Assembly (NCBI GenBank): GCA_031275285.1
Contig: JAISOY010000063.1
Coordinates: forward strand, 1-60,543
Direction: 5' to 3'
Source of the DNA: Bacteroidales bacterium
GTDB lineage: Bacteria; Bacteroidota; Bacteroidia; Bacteroidales; UBA4181
DNA: 60,543 nucleotides
Each line of letters opens with the position of its first letter. Positions within the stretch are counted from its first letter, which is position 1. Positions 18,420 to 26,122 of this stretch are shown here, piece by piece. A program made the position numbers and the translations under genes. The notes beneath the pieces were generated by a model that was not told the origin of the DNA, searched no databases, and saw only the letters and a list, made by a program, of their open reading frames with translations.

Positions 18420-18540
18420 AAAGAATTGTATCCATCTGAAATCAAATATCATATATGGAATATCCATGAATATACTGTTCGCCCACAGTAATAAATAAAA
18501 ATGGATATTACATGTGACCTTTAAAAATAATTTTATATAC

Positions 18541-19134
18541 ATGAAAACAGATATCATATTGGCCGGCGTAGGAGGACAAGGAATCCTGTCTATAGCTACT
18601 GTAATCGGGCTGGCTGCCATCAATAATGATCTACATATCAAGCAAGCGGAAGTTCACGGGATGAGCCAGCGCGGGGGCGCGGTATATTCCAACCTGAGAT
18701 TATCCAGTGATCCCATTGCTTCCGATTTGATTCCTTTAGGAAAAGCCGATGTGATCATATCGGTAGAACCGATGGAGTCGTTACGTTATTTACCGTATCT
18801 TTCACCGGACGGTTGGTTGGTGACCAACCTGCATCCTTTCATCAATATCAACAACTATCCTGAATTGCAGTCTGTGGTAGATCAGTTGAATGCCCTTCCC
18901 AATCATGTACTGGTAGATGCGGATGCCATCGCTTCCGAGTGCGGTCATTCGAAAGCATCCAATATGGTGATGCTGGGAGCGGCGGTACCATTTCTTAATA
19001 TGGCTCTTGAAGATATCAGCACCTCCGTTCGTCAAATATTCGAAAGAAAGGGTGCCGAAGTGGTAAATATGAATATACAGGCATTAAATGCCGGGTATGA
19101 AGCGGCCAAAGAACAAACAACCGTAGCCATATAA
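18541..19134 (+). CDS. iorB: Indolepyruvate oxidoreductase, beta subunit
   Basis: 198 residues from MKTDIILAG (ATG 18541); the open frame extends upstream but the fold begins directly here. GVGGQGILSIATVIG and HGMSQRGGAVYSNLRL are the signature of the 2-oxoacid:acceptor oxidoreductase gamma-type domain that binds CoA. It forms the heterodimer with the alpha subunit at 16821-18419. The cytoplasmic enzyme would feed electrons from Trp, Phe and Tyr breakdown into ferredoxin under anaerobic conditions. Confidence 0.88.
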   Translation: MKTDIILAGVGGQGILSIATVIGLAAINNDLHIKQAEVHGMSQRGGAVYSNLRLSSDPIASDLIPLGKADVIISVEPMESLRYLPYLSPDGWLVTNLHPFININNYPELQSVVDQLNALPNHVLVDADAIASECGHSKASNMVMLGAAVPFLNMALEDISTSVRQIFERKGAEVVNMNIQALNAGYEAAKEQTTVAI

Positions 19135-19194
19135 CATCATTTTTCCGGACGAACATTCATCCGTATCCTGTTCATTAAATGTGAAAGCAAAAAG

Positions 19195-21480
19195 ATGAAG
19201 CATTCATTTTTTTCTATCCTTATCGTACTGATTTACTGCTGTTCTGTTTCGGCACAATATACTCCTGTCGATCATGTCAGTACACTGGTAGGAACCATGT
19301 CCAAACATAGTCTGTCTACCGGTAACACCTACCCTGCCATAGCTATGCCCTGGGGAATGAATTTCTGGACACCGCAAACAGGAAAAATGGGAGATGGATG
19401 GATATATACCTATGGAGCCGACAAGATCAACGGATTCAAGCAAACCCATCAGCCAAGCCCGTGGATCAATGACTATGGGCAATTTGCCGTCATGCCTGTA
19501 ACCGGAAAACCGGTGTTTAAACAACAGGACCGTGAAAGTTGGTTTTCTCATAAAACAGAAACCGCCCAACCCCACTATTATAAGGTCTACCTGGCGGATT
19601 ATGATGTCAATGTAGAAATTACACCGACAGAAAGAGCAGCCATGTTCCGTTTCACTTTTCCTGAAAACAAATCTTATATTGTGGTGGATGCCTTTGATAA
19701 AGGTTCGTATGTAAAAATCATCCCCAATGAGAATAAGATCATTGGTTATTCCACAAAAAACAGCGGTGGCGTTCCGGATAATTTCAAGAATTATTTTGTT
19801 TTGGTCTTTGATAAGGAATTTGAATACATCGCAACTGCAACTACGGATAAAATAGAAGAAAATAAACAGGAAACCGAAGGGGAACATGCCGGTGCCATCA
19901 TTGGATTTTCCACTAAAAAGGGAGAAAAGGTACATGTCCGTGCTGCATCTTCTTTTATCAGTTTTGATCAGGCAGAATTGAATCTGAAAGAATTAGGGGA
20001 CAATGATTTTGAAAGCCTTGTCGCCAAAGGGAAAGACAGGTGGAACGAGGTATTGGGTAAAATTGAAGTAGAGGATGATAACATAGATAACCTCCGGACA
20101 TTTTACTCCTGCCTTTATCGTTCCCTACTCTTCCCACGGATGTTTTACGAAACAGACCAGCAGGGAAAAATCATACATTACAGCCCATATAACGGGAAAG
20201 TGCTGCCAGGATATATGTTTACCGATACCGGCTTCTGGGATACTTTCCGTTGCCTGTTTCCTTTCCTGAACCTAATGTATCCGTCCATGAATGTCAAGAT
20301 ACAGGAAGGTTTGGTGAATGCCTATAAAGAAAGTGGATTTCTTCCCGAATGGGCAAGTCCGGGACATCGTGATTGTATGGTAGGTAATAATTCGGCTTCG
20401 GTAGTGGCTGATGCCTATCTCAAGGGCTTACGCGGATATGATATAGAAACTTTATACGAAGCATTGTTGTATGCTGTTGACCATGTCCATCCAAAGGTAA
20501 GGTCTACAGGTCGTTATGCCCATGAACAATACAATACGCTGGGATATATTCCTAATGATCTGGACATCAAAGGAAATACAGCAAGAACATTGGAGTATGC
20601 CCATGCAGACTGGGCGATCTACCAACTGGCCAAAAAACTGGGACGACCAAAGAAAGAACTGGAGTTATTTGCCCGGAGAGCGATGAACTATCGTCATCTT
20701 TTTGACCCGAAGTACAACCTGATGCGGGGTAAAACATCCGATGGCGTGTTTCCGGAACCTTTCAACCCTTTTGACTGGAGTTACGATTATACTGAGGGAA
20801 ACAGCTGGCATTACGCATGGACTGCTTTTCATGATCCACAAGGCCTGATCGACCTGATGGGAGGCAAACATATCTTCAACCAGATGCTTGATTCGATATT
20901 TAATATGCCGCCGCTGTATGACATCGGTCCCCGTAAAAATATCATACATGAAATCCGTGAAATGCAGATCATGGGAATGGGACAGTATGCCCATGGAAAT
21001 CAACCGATCCAGCACATGATCTACCTTTATAATTATTCGGGCGAACCATGGAAAGCCCAGTACCGGTTACGTGAAGTGATGGATAAATTGTATTCGGCCA
21101 CACCTGACGGATACTGCGGCGATGAAGACAACGGACAAACTTCTGCCTGGTATGTTTTTTCTGCGTTAGGGTTTTATCCGGTATGTCCGGCCACTGATCA
21201 GTATATCCTGGGATCACCCTTGTTTAAAAAAGTCAGTCTCCATCTGGAAAACGGAAAAACAGTGAACATCATTGCAGAAAACAATGATGTTCGTCACCGG
21301 TATGTCTCGTCTTTATCGTTAAACGGCAAGGCCGATACGCGTAATTATATCAACCACCAGGATCTGACCGGTGGAGCAGAGCTAAAGTTCAGAATGTCTT
21401 CCGAAGCCAATACGGAAAGGGGTACGAAAGAATCCGATTTTCCTTATTCTTTCTCAAAAGAATATCAATCATCCAAATAA
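19195..21480 (+). CDS. GH92 family alpha-mannosidase, secreted
   Basis: 761 residues with a signal peptide ending at VSAQ (about residue 21). The GH92 pattern is clear: VSTLVGT near the N-terminus, YPAIAMPWGMNFWTPQ, GFKQTHQPSPWINDYGQF, GFWDTFRCLFPF, EGNSWHYAWTAFHD, and GDEDNGQTSAWYVFSALGF with FYPVCP. The two Asp of the GDEDNGQ segment match the catalytic base region of GH92 and Glu of EGNSW the acid region, by comparison with known members. The enzymes are calcium-dependent exo-alpha-mannosidases that trim N-glycans or yeast mannan in the periplasm. A secreted phosphatase/nuclease-fold gene follows 10 bp later. Confidence 0.95.
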   Translation: MKHSFFSILIVLIYCCSVSAQYTPVDHVSTLVGTMSKHSLSTGNTYPAIAMPWGMNFWTPQTGKMGDGWIYTYGADKINGFKQTHQPSPWINDYGQFAVMPVTGKPVFKQQDRESWFSHKTETAQPHYYKVYLADYDVNVEITPTERAAMFRFTFPENKSYIVVDAFDKGSYVKIIPNENKIIGYSTKNSGGVPDNFKNYFVLVFDKEFEYIATATTDKIEENKQETEGEHAGAIIGFSTKKGEKVHVRAASSFISFDQAELNLKELGDNDFESLVAKGKDRWNEVLGKIEVEDDNIDNLRTFYSCLYRSLLFPRMFYETDQQGKIIHYSPYNGKVLPGYMFTDTGFWDTFRCLFPFLNLMYPSMNVKIQEGLVNAYKESGFLPEWASPGHRDCMVGNNSASVVADAYLKGLRGYDIETLYEALLYAVDHVHPKVRSTGRYAHEQYNTLGYIPNDLDIKGNTARTLEYAHADWAIYQLAKKLGRPKKELELFARRAMNYRHLFDPKYNLMRGKTSDGVFPEPFNPFDWSYDYTEGNSWHYAWTAFHDPQGLIDLMGGKHIFNQMLDSIFNMPPLYDIGPRKNIIHEIREMQIMGMGQYAHGNQPIQHMIYLYNYSGEPWKAQYRLREVMDKLYSATPDGYCGDEDNGQTSAWYVFSALGFYPVCPATDQYILGSPLFKKVSLHLENGKTVNIIAENNDVRHRYVSSLSLNGKADTRNYINHQDLTGGAELKFRMSSEANTERGTKESDFPYSFSKEYQSSK

Positions 21481-21490
21481 TCACCGGCAA

Positions 21491-22396
21491 ATGAAAAAGA
21501 TAGTTTTTTTATTGATTACGCTATGGTGCATCTCTTTACATGCACAAGAGTTAACCGTCGCTTCCTACAATATCCGTAACGATAATAAAGGCGATGCGCA
21601 AAAAGGCAATGGATGGGTACAACGTTGTCCTGTCATCTGCCAGTTGGTCCGGTTCCATAATTTTGATATATTCGGGGCACAGGAAGTATTTGACCATCAG
21701 TTAAAAGAGATGCTGGAGCTTCTTCCCGAATACGGTTATATTGGGGTAGGCCGTGATGACGGAGCGACAAAAGGCGAATACGCCCCCATTTTTTATAATA
21801 AGGAAAAACTGAAACTACTGCGCTCAGGAAATTTCTGGCTATCTACCATCACTGACCGGCCGAATAAAGGATGGGATGCAGCTCTACCGAGGATCTGTAC
21901 CTGGGGGGAATTTAAAACCGGGAAAACAAAATTCTGGTTCTTTAATCTACACATGGACCATATCGGAGTGGAAGCCCGGAAAGAAAGTGCTAAACTGGTC
22001 TTATCCAGAATCAGGGAAATGTGCGGTAAAGACCCAGTCATCCTTACGGGAGATTTTAATGTAGACCAGCATAATGAAAGCTATGCCCTTTTAAATAATT
22101 CCGATATCCTGGATGATTCTTATGAAAAATCACCCATAAAATACGCGTTGAACGGAACTTTTAACGGCTTTAATCCCAATATGAAAACGGATAGCCGCAT
22201 TGACCATATCTTTGTAAGTCCGTCAATAAAAATAGCCCGCTATGGGGTACTGACCGATTCATACCGGTCAGAGATAGACAACAGTCATGTAGAGATCAAA
22301 TCGGGAAATTTCCCGAAGGAAGTTTCTCTTCATGAATATGTTGCCCGTGTGCCGTCCGATCATTTTCCCATTATGGTACAGCTGCGTTTCAAATAA
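21491..22396 (+). CDS. Secreted endonuclease/exonuclease/phosphatase-fold hydrolase
   Basis: 301 residues, signal peptide ending at SLHAQ. The EEP fold motifs are visible: ASYNIRND near the start, FGAQEV (metal-binding Glu), NLHMDHIG, LTGDFNVDQ, DSRIDHIF and the final SDHFPIMVQL. The family includes DNase I, sphingomyelinases and inositol phosphatases. The periplasmic location and tight coupling to a GH92 mannosidase suggest a substrate in glycan or phospholipid breakdown, such as phosphate on a mannan, but the sequence alone does not settle it. Confidence 0.9.
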   Translation: MKKIVFLLITLWCISLHAQELTVASYNIRNDNKGDAQKGNGWVQRCPVICQLVRFHNFDIFGAQEVFDHQLKEMLELLPEYGYIGVGRDDGATKGEYAPIFYNKEKLKLLRSGNFWLSTITDRPNKGWDAALPRICTWGEFKTGKTKFWFFNLHMDHIGVEARKESAKLVLSRIREMCGKDPVILTGDFNVDQHNESYALLNNSDILDDSYEKSPIKYALNGTFNGFNPNMKTDSRIDHIFVSPSIKIARYGVLTDSYRSEIDNSHVEIKSGNFPKEVSLHEYVARVPSDHFPIMVQLRFK

Positions 22397-22449
22397 GCAC
22401 TCAATGCTATTTATTGTTTTCTTAAGTCACATTGATCAAATGGATTACA
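22393..22449 (-). repeat. 57-bp dispersed repeat, copy 1 (reverse orientation)
   Basis: On the minus strand this matches the repeat at 44378-44434 at 51 of 57 positions. Conserved parts are TTTATTGTTTTCTTAA and the small palindrome AGCACTCAATGCT. It touches the stop codon of the hydrolase gene. Other copies: 44378-44434, 45781-45837, 59062-59118. Confidence 0.85.
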
Positions 22450-22541
22450 TTCAGCAAATATGACATTCATTGTTTTATATTACTTACATCGGATATTCCA
22501 CAGAAGATTTTGATCAAATATTTCGTAGATTCGTCATACTT

Positions 22542-22571
22542 CCTCTACTGATTTTTCGGTAGAGGATTTTT
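22542..22571 (+). terminator. Rho-independent terminator
   Basis: CCTCTAC (22542-22548) pairs with GTAGAGG (22559-22565) around a 10-nt loop and is followed by ATTTTT. It would end the mannosidase-hydrolase transcript. Confidence 0.65.
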
Positions 22572-22599
22572 CATTCTATAAATCTTGTTGTTATCTTTG
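22569..22599 (+). promoter_or_regulatory. Promoter of the carbonic anhydrase gene
   Basis: TATCTTTG (22592-22599) matches the -7 consensus and a near-match TTTC lies 19 bp before it. It is directly behind the terminator and 45 nt before the start codon. Confidence 0.5.
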
Positions 22600-22644
22600 A
22601 AACAATTTCCGGAGCATCCCGGAAAATAATTTTGAAAAGGAATT

Positions 22645-23175
22645 ATGGCATTAATCAAATCAGTACGTGGATTTACACCCATTCATGGTAAAAATTGTTA
22701 CTTTGCCGACAATGCTACCATTATCGGTGATGTGGTGATGGGCGATGAATGTAGTATCTGGTTCAACACAGTATTACGCGGAGATGTTAATTCGATCCGG
22801 ATCGGTAACAAGGTGAATATTCAGGACGGATCGGTATTGCATACATTGTACCAGAAATCAATAGTGGAAATAGGCAATAATGTATCCATCGGGCATAATG
22901 TGGTGGTACATGGGGCCAAAATATGTGATAACTCGTTAATAGGTATCGGATCCGTCATCCTTGACCATGCCGTGATCGGTGAAAATTCCATTATTGCAGC
23001 CGGTTCGGTAGTACTAACCGGTACCATTGTCGAGCCAGGTAGCCTTTACGCAGGGACTCCTGCAAAAAAGGTAAAAGATGTGAGCCCGGAACAAACACGT
23101 GACATGATTGAACGTATAGCCAATAACTATATCATGTACGCAAGCTGGTACAATAATCCGGAAGAAAACGGATAA
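22645..23175 (+). CDS. Gamma-class carbonic anhydrase family protein
   Basis: 176 residues, the usual length. A left-handed beta-helix of hexapeptide repeats (e.g. IGDVVMGDECSIWFNTVLRG) carries three histidines in the positions of the zinc ligands: His66 (VLHT), His84 and His89 (IGHNVVVHG). The fold is followed by a C-terminal helix. Many members hydrate CO2, others are cofactors or have no tested activity, so the catalytic role is likely but not certain. No signal peptide. A YARHG-DUF3160 lipoprotein starts 37 bp later and may be co-transcribed. Confidence 0.9.
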   Translation: MALIKSVRGFTPIHGKNCYFADNATIIGDVVMGDECSIWFNTVLRGDVNSIRIGNKVNIQDGSVLHTLYQKSIVEIGNNVSIGHNVVVHGAKICDNSLIGIGSVILDHAVIGENSIIAAGSVVLTGTIVEPGSLYAGTPAKKVKDVSPEQTRDMIERIANNYIMYASWYNNPEENG

Positions 23176-23211
23176 TTTCATAGATTACTCACAGGAATTG
23201 AGATAATAGAT

Positions 23212-25572
23212 ATGACAACAATGATCAACCGGTATTTTAAAATAGTTATTCTCTTTTCCTTTGTTCTTATTGCCTTCGCTTGTGGAGGGAAAAAACAAAC
23301 GGTAGTACCGGTTATTGAATCGGCTGCAGTTGACACTATTGATAAGAAGCCTGGATCTGTCATTGAAGAGCTTGATACAGAACAGGATATTACTCAATTG
23401 ACCTTGCAGGAACTATATATCTTACGGAGTTCTGTATATGCACGCCATGGAATGTTGTTCGAAGAAAGTGAATTAAGATCATATTGGCGCGACCATACCG
23501 TCTGGTATGATACGCTATCCCGTTCCCGGACACTGGAAAACGGAAACCAGATATACCAGCCTGACCTGCCGGAAGCAGAACAATCCTTTGTAGAACGGAT
23601 CGACAAGCAGATGGCTTTTTTACAAAGCTCCAATTATATAGCCAATGGCAAAGATACAGTTTCCAATATATTGAACATCATTAACCTGTATCAGTATGCA
23701 GGAATAATCGATCAGTCCTTTTTAGATGAGCTGGCATTGAATAATTATGTGCTTGTTCCGGATTCCGTGCAACAACTTTTCCAGATATATCAATACAATG
23801 ATTCGTTGCAACTTCCTGGTTTTGTTACCACTGATGTATTTCTACAACTGACCCACATCTACTATGCCTATATGTTGAGAAAAGCCGAGGAGGAATTTCT
23901 GGCGCCCATGCTTGCAGATCTTTGTTTCTCACTGTATCAGTCCTCCATGGCTCAGGCAAAAAAAGAAAAGGCAGAAGAAATGCAGAACCTTGCTTACTAT
24001 AATGCCGCATTTTATGCGGTACCATATACGTTAATAACAGGAAAACATCTAAAGATCAATGGGATATATCAGATGCAGATGGAAGAGGAACTGGCTTATA
24101 TTGACCAGCAGGAGGCCCATCTCCCATCGCTGCTTGAAGTAAAAACGATGTTTCCTTATGAAGCATTCCAACCATACGGGCATTATACAAGGACGTCAAT
24201 GCTCCGCCGTTACTATAAAGCGTTGAGATGGTTACAACTGGCTCCTTATTGTACCGATCAGAAAACACAACTGAAACAGGCCACATTCACTGCTGTATTG
24301 TTAAATACTGAAAAAGATGAAGCCAAAAGACCGTTGATCACCGGTTACCGTAATTTCTTTGAGTTGGTTTCTTTTCTGAAAGGACAACCGGCCTATTATT
24401 CTTTATTAGATTTAGCTACCTATCTGCAGAAGGAACGTATCCAAACCATGGCTGCAGCCATGACTACACAGGCACAATCGAAGATACTGAACCTGTTGAA
24501 AAAAGAAATTCCTTTATATCCGGCATCATCCGGATTCATTCCTGTATGTAAAGACGGCATTTATTTTATACCTCAATCCTATTATCCGGATGATGAAGTA
24601 TTGAAAAATATGGCAGATCCGGCTCCGGGAGCACAGAGGGCTTTTCCCAGTGTACTGGATGTATTTGCTGCTTTTGGTTCATCATCAGCTTTTGACTGGT
24701 TATTTTTTGAAAAACAGGAAGATACCCTTTGGATTGCCTATCCTGATCAATTGAAAAAGATGAAGGATAAAATGAAAAAGGTAAAAAGTGTCTCATTGTA
24801 CCACCAATGGATAGGGTGCTTATTGGCCCTTCAACAAACATCACCCGGACAGGCTACCCTGACAAAGAATAAAGCCTGGGCCGTGAAAAATTTACAAACA
24901 GCTTCTGCTTCATGGGTAAAGCTCAAACATGATGTCCTGTTGTATGGAATTATTCCGGAATATCCAGATACTTCACACAATACCGTCTCTCCTGTAGATA
25001 CACTTCCCAAATCTTTCCTGAAAGGATATGTAGAGCCCAATGTCGTTTTCTGGACAAAATTGCATGAATGGGTTTCCCTGTTGGATAAAACATTTAGTAA
25101 GCATCAAATAATGACGGAAGATATGCAGGTCAAGACACAACGCTTGTTATATTATTTGAGCATAGTGAAAAATGCATCGGCAAAAGCCGGTTTGTTGAAT
25201 GAAGAAGAATCCTCCTTTATTGCTCATATGGGAGACAGTATCGAATATTTTACGCTTTCGATGGTGGAACCCCTGGTGGACCGGTGGGCATATACAGCCG
25301 GACCTGACAGGGATGTGGCTGTATCAGAAAAAATATATGTACGGAATGTGTCCGGTTCTTCAACCAATGGTGATCTTTATGCTGCATCGGGAAATGTCCA
25401 TCAATTATATGTAGTGGTTCAGATCGGAGGATATTTGTATCTGACCAGAGGTGCGGCATTTACTTATCATGAATTTCCACTTCCCCCTAATCAGGAATTT
25501 ACAAATGAAGACTGGTCGGATCTATTGAGAAAGTATCTGAAAAAAATTGACACCGCTCCTTACGAATCTTAA
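23212..25572 (+). CDS. YARHG-DUF3160 lipoprotein
   Basis: 786 residues. A lipoprotein signal ends at FACGG, with Cys24 as the likely acylated residue. At about residues 65-95 is a YARHG domain (ILRSSVYARHGMLFEE, then WRDHTVWY), an extracellular module of unknown ligand. The remaining 650 residues fit DUF3160, a large mostly alpha-helical domain of unknown function, with short motifs such as GFVTTDVFLQLTHIYY and, near the end, QIGGYLYLTRGAAFTYHEF. Expected at the outer or inner membrane facing the periplasm or surface. An ATG nine bases downstream is an equal choice of start. Confidence 0.85.
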   Translation: MTTMINRYFKIVILFSFVLIAFACGGKKQTVVPVIESAAVDTIDKKPGSVIEELDTEQDITQLTLQELYILRSSVYARHGMLFEESELRSYWRDHTVWYDTLSRSRTLENGNQIYQPDLPEAEQSFVERIDKQMAFLQSSNYIANGKDTVSNILNIINLYQYAGIIDQSFLDELALNNYVLVPDSVQQLFQIYQYNDSLQLPGFVTTDVFLQLTHIYYAYMLRKAEEEFLAPMLADLCFSLYQSSMAQAKKEKAEEMQNLAYYNAAFYAVPYTLITGKHLKINGIYQMQMEEELAYIDQQEAHLPSLLEVKTMFPYEAFQPYGHYTRTSMLRRYYKALRWLQLAPYCTDQKTQLKQATFTAVLLNTEKDEAKRPLITGYRNFFELVSFLKGQPAYYSLLDLATYLQKERIQTMAAAMTTQAQSKILNLLKKEIPLYPASSGFIPVCKDGIYFIPQSYYPDDEVLKNMADPAPGAQRAFPSVLDVFAAFGSSSAFDWLFFEKQEDTLWIAYPDQLKKMKDKMKKVKSVSLYHQWIGCLLALQQTSPGQATLTKNKAWAVKNLQTASASWVKLKHDVLLYGIIPEYPDTSHNTVSPVDTLPKSFLKGYVEPNVVFWTKLHEWVSLLDKTFSKHQIMTEDMQVKTQRLLYYLSIVKNASAKAGLLNEEESSFIAHMGDSIEYFTLSMVEPLVDRWAYTAGPDRDVAVSEKIYVRNVSGSSTNGDLYAASGNVHQLYVVVQIGGYLYLTRGAAFTYHEFPLPPNQEFTNEDWSDLLRKYLKKIDTAPYES

Positions 25573-25681
25573 ATTTTGAATGATGAACTTAGCGTAAGCC
25601 CTCATGATTATAAGCGAGTAATGAATTAAAAAATGAAAAGCAAAAAAGTTCATAAAGTGATAAACTAATATGTGGGATATC

Positions 25682-25731
25682 CAAACTTTATAAACTTTCT
25701 GACTTTCAAACTTTATAAACATTCCGACTTT
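25682..25731. repeat. Two tandem 25-bp units
   Basis: CAAACTTTATAAACTTTCTG plus ACTTT (25682-25706) is followed directly by a copy with two changes (25707-25731). It lies in the 550-bp gap between the DUF3160 gene and nrdD, before the riboswitch. The 25573-25680 part of the gap shows nothing else I can name. Confidence 0.7.
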
Positions 25732-25839
25732 TTGACTTATAAAATTGAACTTTGCCTGTAAATACGATGAGATATCGGTATTGTTGATAACTGTGTGTAT
25801 AACTATTTTCAGATTAGGCTTTTAATATGAATCCTATCC

Positions 25840-26025
25840 GGTACATTTGCACCCGTATCCGGTTCTTACCGATTAAAAGGGAATTTGGTGCAATTCCAAA
25901 ACTATCCCCGTAGCTGTAAACTCCATATACGAAGGTCTAAATCCAGGTCACTGTCGCAACAGGCGATGGGAAGGCAAGACCAACGGGAGTGAGTCAGAAG
26001 ACCTGCCGGACACATCAGTTTTCGT
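25840..26025 (+). promoter_or_regulatory. Cobalamin (B12) riboswitch
   Basis: Core elements of the adenosylcobalamin aptamer are present in order: GGGAATTTGGTGCAATTCC (25880-25898), CCCGTAGCTGTAAA (25907-25920), GGTCACTGTCGCAACAGGCG then GATGGGAAGGC, and the B12 box GTCAGAAGACCTGCC (25993-26007). Downstream at 26048-26080 a hairpin (GGGAATAAC with GTTATTC) may be the expression platform. It precedes nrdD by about 100 nt and should lower its expression when B12 is plentiful. Ends are approximate. Confidence 0.93.
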
Positions 26026-26122
26026 AGCTTTCGGGTGAAAAAGCGATGGGAATAACCACTCCATAGTTATTCTTTATTCCTTCCCGCGAGTTACCATTTA
26101 TGAATCATTAAAAAATAATCAA

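Noticed and set aside
22393..22449. 57-bp repeat as a simple terminator
   Set aside because: The internal stem is only 5 bp and has no T-run; copies also lie upstream of genes in the opposite sense.
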